From Echiichthys vipera (taxonomy: Eukaryota; Chordata; Actinopteri; Perciformes; Trachinidae), in assembly GCA_963691815.1 (NCBI GenBank), contig OY829645.1, forward strand, positions 5,954,401-6,018,400: a stretch of 64,000 nt of DNA, read 5' to 3'. Position numbers and translations under genes: made by a program. Shown here in pieces: positions 11,111 through 22,222 of this stretch. The number at the start of each line of letters is the position of its first letter. Within the stretch, counting starts at the first letter, position 1. Under the pieces are notes generated by a model, which was not told the DNA's origin, searched no databases, and worked only from the letters and a program-made list of their open reading frames with translations.

Positions 11111-11735
11111 GAGACTTATAGCAACCTTTACAAGGTTTGGGTTCCCGGATGAGGTGGTGAGTGACAATGGTCCTCGAGTCTCCAGCGCAGAATTCCAGGA
11201 GCTGGCAAGACAGCTAGACTTCAAGCACAGCACGTCTAGTCCTCACCATCCTCAAGGAAATGGCCATGCGGAGAGAGCAGTACAAACTGCGAAGAGAATC
11301 CTCTAACAAGAAGACCCAGTAATAGCCCTCATGTGCTACAGATCAACCCCCTGTGCCACCAGAGGATACAGTCCAGCATAACTGTTAATGGGGAGAAAGA
11401 TCAGAGCAACACTCCCCACATTAGAGAATAATCTACAACCTAAATGGCCAAACATAAAGATTGTTAAACAGAAAGATGCTGGTGAGAAGGCAAAACAAGC
11501 TTTGTACTAAAATCGCAGACATGGAGCCACCACTATGACCTGGAGACACAGTCCTCACCAAGTTGGATCAGGAAAAGGCCTTGGTGACACCAGCAGTCAT
11601 TTAAAAAGAGTGTGGGACTCCAAGGTCATACATCATCAACACACCAAAAGAAGCAGTGTTGCCATCTCCGGGCAGATCTGTCGTCCCAACCTGCCCAAGA
11701 CACCCTACTTTCATCACCTGAGACTACAGGATTGA
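11111..11735 (+). pseudogene. Gypsy integrase, C-terminal two thirds
   Basis: Reads ATFTRFGFPDEVVSDNGPRV followed by SSPHHPQGNGHAERAVQTAK. D of SDNG and E of HAERAV are the second and third catalytic residues of the DDE integrase. The zinc-binding domain and first Asp are deleted. The C-terminal region continues, broken, to about 11735 (LLMGRKIRATLPTL.. and a short proline/threonine tail). The 11860-12296 stretch between integrase and LTR contains nothing coding. Confidence 0.75.
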
Positions 11736-12296
11736 TTTCCCAGCCAGAAACTGTTATCACTCCAGAGACTGTTTTTTCTAGTCCAAAGGAAGTCACAAGC
11801 CACACATACAGGATAGTATCGAACCAGAGCTGGATGACTGTGCAGACCAGTCAATAGGCTAGTCCTGTAGACAGACACTGATCAATAGGACTTGGGGGGG
11901 ATTGGGGAAACAGAAGGACTCAATTTTTCTTTTTGAAAAAGAAGCAAAAAGAAGAAAGAAAGAATGAAATATGTTAACTGAAAATCCTTTTGTGATTGTG
12001 AAAGTGCCTTGGTTAAGTTTAATGTAATAATATTTATTAAATATTAAATGATTTAATGTTATTTAAAGTTGAGTTAAGTAGATAGCATTTTAAGTTTGAT
12101 ATCTATTATATTATTATTACAATTATGGCATCTTGTGTGGATTACCTTAGATAGATGGGAAATGTTTTCAGGTTAAATGTGTTTATTATAGAATTTACAA
12201 CATGCTAAGGATACATGTAATGTTTGAATATGAAATATTTTCTGGCTGTTACTGTTTGTGTTTATTATAGTTATGTTATTGATAACTTAAAAGAGG

Positions 12297-12442
12297 GAGA
12301 TATATAGAGTTTATATACTGTAACATTGTTACACAGAACAATTAATGTAATGTTGCCTTGGTTACAAAAGATGCTTTTCTTATGCCGGTTTGTTTAGATG
12401 TTTGTGCTGTCATTAAAGTAAATATAAATGGATCAGGCTGAC
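12297..12442 (+). repeat. Gypsy 3' LTR, left part
   Basis: Aligns with 9240-9400 of the 5' LTR (GTTTATATACTGTAACATTG, then ATGCTTTTCTTATGCCGG). It stops at ..GGCTGAC where ERV-A inserted; the last 16 bases (CCTCAATCATTTTACA) resume at 20233 and end at 20248. Confidence 0.85.
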
Positions 12443-12953
12443 TGTCAGGTTAAAGCAACCTAAAACACCCAAAACTTAACAAAAGAGAGAAAGACAAGAG
12501 TTATATGTTTTACTTGCAAGGAGAACGGACAGAGATGCGCTCAGTAACAATCTCCTACCGCTCTGAGGTAATCTCTGCCGAACCCCTTGATTTTATTGGC
12601 TTTTGGTGGTTCCAATGTTTACAATGTTTACAATGAATTTCCACTCTTAAGATGAGGGGTCACACAGCTGCAACTCAAGACATATGGACAATTCATTGTC
12701 TTTATGACTTTACAACTCTAAAGAAGCCTTAAAACATGTCCGGTCATTAATCAGTTGAGCAGGGTCTGTGTTTTCACAGATACCTTTTTTGGTGACTCAT
12801 CAAAAGTCACGCTTATCTGATTTCCTTGACCTTCAAATCACCTCTGCACAAATTGGCTATACACACACACCAAGTAAGGTTAGATTATATGTAAAGGCAA
12901 TTTGAGTAAATATGAGATTACTTTATGCACATTTATTCCAACATTTCCCTCCT
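12443..12953 (-). repeat. ERV-A 3' LTR (501 bp) and polypurine tract
   Basis: On the minus strand the LTR starts TGTTGGAATAAATG and ends ..TTTAACCTGACA. It is preceded (plus 12944-12953) by the tract AGGAGGGAAA, identical to the one before the ERV-C 3' LTR. A polyadenylation signal AATAAA occurs in the LTR near plus 12590. Confidence 0.9.
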
Positions 12954-13165
12954 GTTTATCACATATTTGCTCAAATTCTCATATCACTCTCAGTCAGCCA
13001 CGTGTTTGATTTTCAGCTGTAAGATCATTTTCATGAGCACAAAATACATTTACACTCAGAAGTTTCTTAATACATGTCAGAGTCATAGTCGGTTGGATCA
13101 GGATACAGTTCCGTCAAATCAAAAGGAGTTTCCTTGTTGTCGTCATCATTGCTTTCATCATCACT

Positions 13166-14660
13166 TTAGGGATCGCTGTCAAGCAAAGGATACAGCTGCT
13201 CCATTTTGTTCTCCATGGGTGAAATAGCTGTAGTAATGAGACGGTTAAGTAAAGCACGCAGACAGGGAACACAACGGCATCCACACAAGGTTAAAATAGC
13301 AGCAAAAACTGCTATTGAGACTAGGACAGAGGACACCAAAGTTCTATACTTCCCAAAAGCATCCATCCAGGAGTCCCACATAGTGGTATCGACTCCAGTG
13401 TGCTCCTTCATCTTACTGTTGAGAGTACGGAGCCCTGCTATGGCCTTGGTGAGGCTGCCATCAGTAGCAGTGTTGTTAGGGATGAAAGTGCAGCACTGTT
13501 CACCGAACATTGCACATACCCCTCCTTTCTCGGCCAATAGCATGTCCAGGGCTATTCGGTTTTGGAATGCCATGAGGGAAGTTGCAGCTAATTGATCATG
13601 AACTGCTTCAAACCCACTTTGTGTCCAATTACCTAGCTTTTGCACGTTGTAGTGGATGTAATTGATTCTGTCAACATTCTTGTTAACTGTACACCACAAG
13701 CAAAAAATAGATTCAAAACCTGAAGATTTCTGGTTAGCTATTTTATATTCATCCGGCACCCCTCGTGGAACTCCTATAGCATCAATGTATTTTGGATCTC
13801 TTACATCTATCCATTTTGCAGATCTTTTCACACGTTGCCACTGTTCAGGCATTTCGTTGGATTGAGTAGCTGCTAAATCTGCAGCAGACATAGGATGAAT
13901 AGATATTGGCAAGAGCAATGTTATGAGAGCACAGTATCCCGTCCCATCTCTCGGTAAATTATTAAACAATCTCTTGTCACCACTGTTGTGAAATTGTCCA
14001 TCTACGGGCACAATTACATGACACCATTCTTTTGAGAGATTGCCTAGTTGTTTTTCTCCTTCAGTCATGTTTATACAAGTAAAGTTGCCTGGTGCTACTT
14101 TTTTTAGAAAATATTACTTTCTTAAGGTCGATCGCAGCGATCGGAAAAATAGTATCGCAGTAACTACATTTTTCCCTAGGATTTGTGTTATTCATTATAT
14201 CAGCTACACATATTTGGGGAATTATAGCTGGGATTATTTGTAAGAGGGGTCTAGGACTCATACACGCTACACAATTCTGTTTAGACATGTTAGCAGCTTG
14301 TTCAACCATTAATAACCAATTGTTATTATGTCCAGATACCCCTGTTGCCACCTGGAACCATTCATCTGGAGTATACGCTACTGTAGGTTCTCCAAATGCA
14401 AAAAAACTTCTTGTTCACTACAATTATACATGCATAGACTTATTAGGAATGAAGGATCATTATTATTAAACAGATAGATGTCACTCAGCAATAAATGGCA
14501 TCTCCTAACCATCTTTGGATCATTTTGGCTAAATGTATCTCCTCTACTTGGTTTGGTGTCTTATAAACGCTTCACTGACTTTCAGGTCTATCCAGCCTCT
14601 AAACGTCCAAATCCACCCTATTATCAGATTTTGGCTCACTTCCCCTTCCCCTGGTCCTTA
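13166..14660 (-). pseudogene. env: ERV-A envelope gene (SU broken, TM largely open)
   Basis: The surface half (about 14660-14060) is riddled with stops. The last 300 residues (14068-13166) are open. Visible within them: a basic cleavage-type site RVKR at residues 79-82, a heptad region, a C-x6-CC loop (Cys185, 192, 193) of the immunosuppressive-domain type, a membrane segment at about 243-263 and a short cytoplasmic tail ending at 13166. Env glycoproteins mediate receptor binding and fusion. No single intact env exists here because the SU part is disrupted. The placement after integrase and before the polypurine tract fits a simple retrovirus. Confidence 0.8.
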
Positions 14661-14669
14661 AACAAAATG

Positions 14670-15697
14670 ACCCTTTGGCAGTGTGTTAAATGGATCCACG
14701 TTAATCATTCTGCTATCTTTACTGCTGTGGGGGTGGTCAGCAATACGTGATACGGCCCTTTACACTTGTGAATACCAATGTTTCTTTTATATGATTCTTA
14801 TTAACACCCAGTCTCCCAGTTCCACTAGTTGGAGTTCCTGCTGGGGGACAGAAAGGTTTTTCATTAGTTTGTTTCTGTTTTTGTTTTTCCAACATGGACC
14901 TCATCTTATCAGCTAAATTAGCCTCATCATCCGTTTCCCATTTATTTTTTAAATTGGGGTAGTCTATATGGTTTTTCAAACAACGTTTCATAAGGTGTCA
15001 ATCCAGAAGTACAGGTAATGTTTATGTATATTTTCACTAAATCTAAACATTGTGTCCATGGTCTTCCTGTTTCTTCAATGCACTTCTTTAATCTATTTTT
15101 AATCATTCAGTTCATTCTTTCTACTAGGCCAGCACTTTGTGGTTGGTAAGCACAATAATTCTTCGGATCAATATGAAACATTATATTATATTATATTTTT
15201 TACTATCTGGTTTACAACACGAGTTCCATTATCACTATAGATTTTCTCAGGTATCCCGTACCTGGGAATAATGTCTTTACAGAGTGACTTTGCCACTGTC
15301 AAAGCATCTGGATGTTTGGTTGGAAAAAGTTCAATCCATTTAGAAAATGCATCTATTATGACTAGACAATACTTTTTCCCTTCGCTTTGGTTTAATTCTA
15401 TAAAATCCATGTGGATTATTTGGAACGGATATTTAGGTGTAGGAAACTTTCCTCTATGCGGCCTTAGATTACCTTGTGGATTGTGCCTGGCACACGTCAG
15501 ACATGCTCTACAGAAAAAAAATTTGAATAAGAGTTGAATCCATAGGTCGTATAATATTGGTGTATCTGTCCTACCATCCCTCCTCTTGAGACATGTATTA
15601 ACCCATGGCTCAATATTGCCGCCCATTTATACAAGTGTCTTGGTAGGATAGGTTTGTATTCTAGCCATATATATGTTGCCTTGTAATTTTGGTCCAT
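14670..15697 (-). pseudogene. pol: ERV-A integrase
   Basis: The HHCC zinc domain is visible (LSHG..H near 15600 and CLTCARH near 15525). The catalytic core has HMDFIE (first Asp, near 15410), YSDNGTRVVN (second Asp, near 15230) and, past a frame break, GLVERMN (Glu, near 15130). The C-terminal domain, with ..WIHL.HC at about 14690, is frameshifted. Several stops between 15190 and 14680 break it. In the family integrase joins the viral DNA ends to the host genome. Confidence 0.85.
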
Positions 15698-15758
15698 TTT
15701 TTATCCAAACTTCTCTTTTAGTTTGTGGACTTTGTTCTTGCATTTCTTTTAAGGTAGT

Positions 15759-17024
15759 TTAATCTAGAGTTGTGCATTCTTCCATTGTCAACACAGTTGT
15801 GTGACCTGTTGCTGCTGCTTTTGCTGTTTCGTCTGCAAATGCATTTCCTACGGAAACACTATCTGTGCCAGACGTATGTGCTGCACATTTACATATTGCT
15901 AATGCTTTTGGAAGTTGCACTGCTTGCAATAGATTTGTTAAAAGTTCAACATGTGTTACTAGTTTCCCTGTTGAGGTTATCATGCCTCTGTTCTTCCAAT
16001 ATTGTGCAAAAGTATGAACTGTAGCATATGCATATTGACTATCAGTATAGATAGTTACTTCTTTGTTTTTCATTAATTTACATGCTTCAGTTAGTGCTAT
16101 TAATTCAGCAGCCTGTGCTGAATAATGTGACGGCAGTTGTTCTGCTTTTAGCCCCGTTGTGTGAGTTACAACTGCATATCCTGTCAGGGTTTTACCTAGT
16201 TCATTCTTTTTAGAAGAACCATCTACAAATATCACTTCTCCCTTTTGTAATGGTTGGTCTCTCAGATTGGCTCTGCTTTTAGCTGTCTGTTCTGCTAGTT
16301 CCTGGCAATCATGTTGTATACCATCCTCTGGGAGGGGTAACAACGTAGCAGGATTCAGAGTTGTACATCTTTCAATGGTCAGATGGGGTTGTGACAGCAA
16401 AGTAGACATGCAAGACAGATGTCTAGCTGGTGACAGGAATGTCATATTTGTTTGTAGTAGTAGCACAAACACAGCATGTGGTACTTTCAAAACCAGTGGA
16501 TGAAACAAAACTATTGGAGCACTTGTTTCTACAGCCGCGTATGCTGCTATGACTGCTCTTACACAGTGAGGCAGTGCACATGCTACACTGTCTAGTTTAG
16601 ATGAAAAATATGCTATAGGTTTCAGTTTGTCTCCATGTTGTTGAGCTAATACAGAGGTCATAAAATATCCTTTGCAATCTAGCATTTGAACAAAAGGTTT
16701 CCCATAATCTGGTAATGCTAGTGCTGTGCTAGATACCAAAATTTGTTTTATTTTGCAGAATGCTTCTTCAGCCTCTGCATTCCAGTATAATGGGGATGTC
16801 ATTTTTAGTTCTTCTTCATACATTAATTTACTCAAGGGTGCTGTTATTTCTGCGTATTTAGGCACCCAAGTTCTACAATAATTTGTCAATCCTAAAAAGG
16901 ACATCATCTGTTTTTTAGTCACTGGTTTAGGAGCTTGGAGGATTGCAGTTTTTCTGTCTTCCACTATTGTTCGTCCTCCTGCACTAAGATTGTGTCCCAA
17001 GTATTTTATGTGTTCTTTGCACAT
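15759..17024 (-). pseudogene. pol: ERV-A RT connection and RNase H
   Basis: One 421-residue frame. It begins in the RT thumb (IKYLGHNLSAGGRTI, SFLGLTNYCRTWVPKYAEIT) and continues through the connection domain (ARHLSCMSTLLSQPHL) to RNase H. RNase H motifs are VIFVDGSSKK, HYSAQAAELIALTEACKL and TIYTDSQYA with the final N-A-F-A-D. All four acidic residues are present, so this is the best preserved part of ERV-A pol. RNase H degrades the RNA strand during reverse transcription. It is separated from the RT palm by a frame break near 17030-17100. Confidence 0.88.
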
Positions 17025-17094
17025 CTGAAGCTTGTTTTTGCTTGCGTTATGACCTTCTTCAACTAAATATTGTGCTATTGTGTCTTTTTTACAT

Positions 17095-17732
17095 GTTTAC
17101 ATATCAGGGGAGGCCAGTAAAATATCATTTACATACAGGAGCACTTGGCTTCCCTCTGGAGGTTGGAATTTAGCCATACTTGCACTCATCACTTGAGAGT
17201 AAATAGTTGGACTCTCAGAATAGCCTTGGGGAAGTCTGGTATATGTGTATCTTTTCCCCCCAAAGGTGAAGGCGAACCAGAATTGACTTTTTTTTTTCTA
17301 CTGGCACCGAAAAGGATGCATTACTGATATCTACTACAGTGAACACTTTTGCATCTGGTCTCAAAGTATTTAGCAGCGTATGTGGGTCAGGAACACACGG
17401 AGCCCTTTGAATTACAGCATTATTTACTGCTTTTAAATCTTGCACCATGCGCCATCCTTCAGATGCTTTTTTTACTGGAAAAATAGTGTGTTGCAGGGGG
17501 AGTCTTCGCATTTAATTATTACTCCTGCAGCAATTAAATCCTCAATTACAGGTTTTATTCCCTCTTGTGCATCCTTTTTTAATGGATATTGTCTCACACA
17601 TGGTCTGTACTCAGTTTTAGGTCTTACTTGCACTGATAATGCTCCTTTTACTTGTCCCACATCAGTTGGTCCTTTAGACCATAATTTATCTGGGACACTT
17701 TTTGGCAGTTCTTCCTCATTTTCCACTAACAT
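17095..17732 (-). pseudogene. pol: ERV-A reverse transcriptase fingers and palm
   Basis: Two overlapping frames (17732-17472 and 17511-17215) and a short third piece. Motifs: KTEYRPCVRQYPLKKDAQEG, GVIIKCEDSPCNT, GWRMVQDLKAVNNAV, FTVVDISNASFSVPV. The catalytic box near 17140-17115 reads YVNDILL rather than the usual YVDD, so one catalytic Asp is replaced by Asn. Frameshifts at about 17490, 17260 and 17210. Function in the family: RNA-dependent DNA synthesis. Confidence 0.85.
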
Positions 17733-17750
17733 AATGTTTCACTGAGCTGT

Positions 17751-18315
17751 TTAGTCCAGATGAGTACTTCCCTGTATTTGGACTGTCCAAAACAATGCTT
17801 TTCTGGTCAGACCTGTATTTGAGCTATACCACGTGTTCACTGATGTGGCAACCCAGTCTGTTGCACTCTCTCCCATTTGCACTATTTTACTCAGATCTTT
17901 CCATTGTTGATTTTTACTTTTATACAGGGAGATGTGAGGTGGGGTCCACATCCGATACAGCTTGGAGTTTTCACCAAACTGCTGCACTTTCTGAATCTCC
18001 ATACAAATATGTTACAGTGTTTAGCGGCCTTCTCTAGCTTAGCTTCGTATTCTCTATCTGGTCCAGGTGTAGGTATTAGTGCTAGTCCTAACGACAACAA
18101 GCGTTTCTGCCCAAAAGGTTGACTGGACATTCTGGAAACATTAAGATGGATAGCTGACAAGACAGTCCAGATGGATCTGGGTCTCTTATCCACATGGGTT
18201 CTGTCTCTGGCACCTGAGTCAGCTTTCCACTGGCAGATCTCACAGTGACACTTGTTTGATTTGGTTTAAACCCTGGTATCCACATAGTATATTGTAATAA
18301 AGTATGTATCTGCAA
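17751..18315 (-). pseudogene. pro: ERV-A protease end and pro-pol linker
   Basis: 18315-18088 ends in CPVNLLGRNA, the conserved G-R-N/D near the C-terminus of retroviral proteases; the catalytic DTG part was separated by the retroposon tail at 18310-18470. Then comes ALIPTPGPDREYEAKLEKAA and, in another frame from 18002, MWTPPHISLYKS. The latter aligns with the P-H-V-S-L-T-K motif of the ERV-C linker (His at 32787). The stretch holding the first H-x-T motif of ERV-C appears deleted here. The linker's function is not established. Confidence 0.65.
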
Positions 18316-18472
18316 TACAGTACTCTTATTATAGTTAATATTTTGTATTTTATATTGTATTTTATTTTTTATTTTTGTACCGCTGCTATGATGACCTTAT
18401 TTCCCCTCTGGGATAAATAAAGTTATCTATCTATCTATTTATTTATCTATCTATTTATCTATCTATTAGCTA
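18310..18472 (-). repeat. Short retroposon tail with (TCTA)n inside ERV-A
   Basis: Reads TTTCCCCTCTGGGATAAATA followed by repeated TCTA/TTTA units (18424-18468). This CTCTGGGATAAATAAAGTTATCTATC ending is typical of 3' ends of fish LINE/SINE retroposons, here split over two phrases. It sits within the protease coding sequence and so is a later insertion into ERV-A. Confidence 0.6.
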
Positions 18473-18949
18473 TCTGCAGGTAGTCCTGCAATTACCTATG
18501 TCACATAAAAAGGTAATAGGTTCACCGTTCACATACAAAATGACCTCTGGTTTTATACTATGCATAGAGAGCAGGTCCTGATAATTTAACAGCACTTCCC
18601 TTGTGTCCCTGTCTATTTTGCTCTCTCTGAAACCTCCTCTACCCCTACCTCCTTGGTAGTAAATCTCCTCTTCCTGTCCTGAAAGAAAGTACTGACATAA
18701 TCCCTGCACTACAACCTTTGGCCCTGCAGCAACCATTGGCTTTGCAGCAGCTCCTTTTTCTTCACTTTCCTCATCCCTATGTCTCTCCTGTCTTCCTGTC
18801 ACTGGCCCTGTCTCATCATCTTCCTTCATATAAACCAGCACCTCTTTTGCTTTAGCTTTCTCTACACTTTTAAGTATCTGTCTTTTACCTTTTCTTTTCT
18901 CCATCACCTTCATCCAATACTCCATATCCTCATACCCTTCTTGTTTCAT
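18470..18949 (-). pseudogene. gag: ERV-A gag remnant fused to protease start
   Basis: A 159-residue frame: a Lys/Glu-rich charged start (KGKRQILKSVEKAKAKE), a Gly/Arg-rich piece (YYQGGRGRGGFRESK), then YVNGEPITFLCDIG. The last matches the beginning of a retroviral protease, with D-I-G in place of the catalytic D-T-G. Most of matrix and capsid and the zinc knuckle have been lost. Upstream on this strand (18950-19697) lies a leader with scattered stops. Confidence 0.55.
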
Positions 18950-19697
18950 CTTTTTTGGATTCTTTTTGGTCTTTGTTGTTTTTTTTAAATTGCATCTTGT
19001 AGTGCAGTTATTTTTTGTGTGTTCAGCCGGCCTTCAAATTTTTACTGTTTTATCCATTTATTTATTTAATTTTATCAGGATCCTGTTTTTCTGTAAAATT
19101 CCAATCTTTAATTAACAGTTCGTCTTTTGGTTCGATTTTTTTCCCCCCCTTTTCCCTTTTTTGAGATTTTGGTCCAGTCCTGTTAACACATAGGGTGTTC
19201 TAAAAGCTGGTTTTAATCAGTAGGGTAGTGATTAAACTACCTTTTGTGGTAACTCTCACTTCAACTCTTTCGAGTGGAGAATTCTTGCCTTTGCATCCAC
19301 AATAGGTTCGCTACTTGTATTCCTACTGTTTTGCATGAGGTAAAATACCTTGTGGTATTTTATTTTTAGTTTTATTTATTTTTTTGCGGACCTCCGTTGC
19401 CTCCACGGGATTTAAGTGATCGCTTTTACCTGATAGTGTCTAGAATTGTCAGGGCTTTATACACGCAATGATCCTCAGTCATTCGTCATCTTTTTAAGTG
19501 AAACTTCACTCACCACTGTGGCACCACTGTTGTCTTTCCCCTTCACGGATTACTGTCAGCCGTCGGATCCCAGCGGGTGAGCTGATTTCCAGTCCTGGAA
19601 AAGGATCTTAAAAGACTCACTCTATGGAGTCTGCCGTGGCCACGGTCTTTCCTGGCGTCCCCCACACCCGCTGGAATCCTTCAGGCGTGTTGGTATA

Positions 19698-20227
19698 CGG
19701 CTCGAAGGACCAAATAAATGTCAGGTTAAAGCAACTTAAAACACCCCAAACTTAACAAAAGAGAGAAAGACAAGAGTTATATGTTTTACTTGCAAGGAGA
19801 ACGGACAGAGATGCGTTCAGTAACAATCTCCTACCGCTCTGAGGTAATCTCTGCCGAACCCCTTGATTTTATTGGCTTTTGGTGGTTCCAATGTTTACAG
19901 TGTTTACAATGTTTACAATGAATTTCCACTCTTAAGATGCGGGGTCACACAGCTGCAACTCAAGACATATGGACAATTCATTGTCTTTATGACTTTACAA
20001 CTCTAAAGAAGCCTTAAAACATGTCCTGTCATTAATCAGTTGAGCAGGGTCTGTGTTTTCACAGATACCTTTTTGGTGACTCATCAACAGTCACGCTTAT
20101 CTGATTTCCTTGACCTGCAAATCACCTCTGCACAAATTGGCTATACACACACACCAAGTAAGGTTAGATTATATGTAAAGGCAATTTGAGTAAATATGAG
20201 ATTACTTTATGCACATTTATTCCAACA
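19698..20227 (-). repeat. ERV-A 5' LTR (509 bp) and tRNA-Tyr primer binding site
   Basis: LTR at 19719-20227. On the minus strand six bases after the LTR comes TGGTCCTTCGAGCCG (plus 19698-19712). This is an exact 15-base complement of the 3' end of tRNA-Tyr (..CGGCTCGAAGGA plus CCA). It fixes orientation and the primer. Relative to the 3' LTR this copy has an extra 9-bp unit of a TGTTTACAA repeat. Confidence 0.92.
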
Positions 20228-20253
20228 CTGACCCTCAATCATTTTACATGAGT

Positions 20254-20600
20254 GAAGAGAGCGAGCGTTGTTCAAAGCGCTAATCAGATTTTAATTTAGA
20301 TAACAATTTTTGCTTCCAATGATTTGTTTTAAATCCAAAGCACCAATTTCCTTTACAGTGGTGTGTTTTCGCCTGACTTCACTGAGTTAATGACTGAAAT
20401 GTGTTTATATCTGAGTGCTGAAAATTATTTTAGGAGTTTTCAGGAGGGTGTGAGCAAAATGTGCTTGAATACACAGGCAGACACTGGAACGTGTTTTGTC
20501 TTGAGTGACTTTATTTATGTACTAAACGACAAACCAGCTTCTCTCCTTCCTTATCCTGCCGATAAAGCTATTAGTATTAGCCAAAATCTTTCTAAATACA
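20254..20600 (+). other. Unrecognised stretch after the Gypsy element
   Basis: Contains an open frame from 20363 that runs into the MITE (total 99 codons to 20662). It has no recognisable domain and its end lies in repeat sequence, so I do not call it a gene. Confidence 0.3.
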
Positions 20601-20957
20601 TCCATAGGCTGTATATAAAGATGGACGACAAAGCTCGACTTCCTCCAACTGTACAAAATTGAACCCAGTCTGTGCAGTAGTGATTAGGGTGGAGCAGCAT
20701 CATCAATGGCCTGTCCATACTCCCAGCTGACCGACTGCGATTCTATCACTGCTGTCAATCATGACGTTTCACCACATTTTTAAAGCAACAAATAACTAAA
20801 AGCAAACATCATAAAAATATACAGTTGAACAAACGGATATAAATATATGATATATGATTAAAAAAAAACTATATGAATTTATCTGAGGTGCGATCCAGAG
20901 GTTTTGGCTTCTCTTTTGGGGAGCTATCAAGCCGTCCATCTTTATATGGAGTTTATG
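20601..20957. mobile_element. MITE with CCATAGGCTGTATATAAAGA terminal repeats
   Basis: The left end, CCATAGGCTGTATATAAAGA followed by TGGACGAC, is an inverted match to the right end GCCGTCCATCTTTATATGGA followed by GTTTATG (to 20957). The interior ACTGCTGTCAATCATGACGT is familiar from a widespread teleost non-autonomous element. No coding capacity. Superfamily not determined. Confidence 0.65.
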
Positions 20958-21057
20958 ACTCAATACAATAACAAAAAAAACACACTGAACAAGAATTCTT
21001 CTTCTTCATATTTGCTCTTGTCGCCAAACCCTGCTACTCACTCACAGGCATCACCTG

Positions 21058-22032
21058 GTGGTGAAAGACATGCAGCACATGCTTGTAAAACACATGATGG
21101 CCATGTGCGAGTCCTGTCTCCCCACCCTCTCAAAACTGAGGCAGAGTGTCTCTGGCCTTAAGGAGAGGGACAAAATCCCCCTGGATCTCTCCACCGTTGC
21201 CACAACCCAGGCGAAGCTCGTCACCCATCTTATGGCTTCCTGCGCTGCTGACCGGAGCATGACAGTGGCGGACAACACCACCCTGCCGTGGACTAGCTCC
21301 ATCACCACCGGATGTCTGGAACCAGCACTCGTCGAGTCCTGCTGGCACCCTACACCCCCTGCCTTCGCCCCGTGGAGTGGTAGTGCTCCATCTGGAGCGC
21401 TGGCTACGGTTCTGGTGAGCTCAACTCCCCTCAAGCCAAGTGAACCCTGGTCAGTGGTGAACAGGGGTACTGGGGCTCCTCTGCCTCCGGATCTACCACT
21501 GGATGACTGGTATGATGTCCTAAGCCTGCAGGATTTCCCTCCACTGGGTGTGTGTTCCAGTTCGCACCCGCGATCCGTCCATCCAGCCAGTCGTGGCTCT
21601 CGCCGACCCAGGAGCCGGGGTCCGCTCGTCCAGCCTAACCCCTCCTCTCCATCTCAGTGACGATCGACCGACGTCAGTCACGTGAGGGTACATGGCGGCC
21701 AGACCTTCTGCCGCCCTGGAGCCCGCGTCAAGGAGGTTGAGTCCTCTGCCCTCCAGCTGTGTTCACAGCACAGCTCGGCCTCCACGCTAGTCCTGCGGGC
21801 TGGTACCAAGGATTTAAAGAACCGCCAGTCCGAGGTCCTCAAGCTGAAATTCAAGTCCATGGTGGACAGCCTGCTAGACACGGGAAAGCAACTGATTCTT
21901 TCCTGCCCGCTTCCCCAGCCGCGTTTTGTCAACATCATGACCAGTCGCCTCCGCCAGCTGCACCTGTGGCTTAAAGAATACTGCCTGGGGAAAAGTATTC
22001 CATTTGTGAACAATTTTACGGCTTTTTTTTAA
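21058..22032 (+). pseudogene. L2-a ORF1 with SGNH/GDSL esterase-like domain
   Basis: The first part (21058-21660) starts near MAMCESCLPTLSKLRQSVSG and is Pro/Ser-rich. The second part (21682-22032, other frame) reads TLVLRAGTKDLKNRQSEVLK, CPLPQPRFVNIMTSRLRQLH, WLKEYC and FVNNFTAFF. That is the esterase-like domain found in ORF1 of CR1/L2 LINEs: the T-N-D-like block is degraded to TKD, and the D-x-L-H block (near 22055) reads HDGLHP-like in a shifted frame. ORF1 proteins bind LINE RNA; the esterase's exact role is unsettled. At least two frameshifts. Confidence 0.65.
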
Positions 22033-22189
22033 AAAGACCAAGGCTTTTTAAACACGACGGCCTGCACCCTAACCAGGAGGCGTCAAGACTTTTATCTGTC
22101 AACGTTGACTTGACTGTCTGGTCCGGCACCACAACCATCTCCTGACTCACATACAGGCCCTCTGCACCTTACTCACACTCACCTTCAAC

Positions 22190-22222
22190 CCCCCCCCCCC
22201 CCCCCCCACCACCACCACCACC
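22190..22222. repeat. Poly-C/(CCA)n run
   Basis: About 17 consecutive C followed by ACC repeats, in the ORF1-ORF2 spacer of L2-a. Confidence 0.9.

Larger units (their letters stand above)
12443..20227 (-). mobile_element. ERV-A: gamma/epsilon-like endogenous retrovirus, minus strand
   Basis: Two LTRs in the same orientation (12443-12943 and 19719-20227) are flanked by the 5-bp duplication CTGAC (12438-12442 and 20228-20232), which lies inside the Gypsy 3' LTR. Reading leftward from 20227: LTR, tRNA-Tyr primer site, leader, gag remnant, protease, unknown pro-pol linker, RT, RNase H, integrase, env, polypurine tract, LTR. Gag is largely deleted and most frames carry stops or shifts. Protein style (RT, RNase H, env TM with C-x6-CC) is that of fish gamma/epsilon-type retroviruses. 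LTRs differ at fewer than ten substitutions plus a 9-bp and a 1-bp length change by eye. Confidence 0.92.
9237..20248 (+). mobile_element. Gypsy-type LTR retrotransposon split by ERV-A
   Basis: The 5' LTR is at 9237-9419 and the 3' LTR at 12297-12442 plus 20233-20248. The break in the 3' LTR is ERV-A with its CTGAC duplication. The two LTRs share GATGCTTTTCTTATGCC-like sequence and TAAATATAAATGG. Flanks TGAGA (9232-9236) and TGAGT (20249-20253) are a candidate 5-bp target duplication with one mismatch. Internal order is gag, protease, RT, integrase. RNase H and parts of RT are deleted and frames are broken throughout, so the copy is dead. A purine run AAAAGAGGGAGA (12290-12300) is the likely polypurine tract. 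Confidence 0.85.

Noticed and set aside
13680..13710. C-L-W-C in ERV-A env taken as the surface-protein CxxC motif
   Set aside because: It lies downstream of the RVKR cleavage-type site, so it belongs to the transmembrane half; a surface CxxC should precede the cleavage site.
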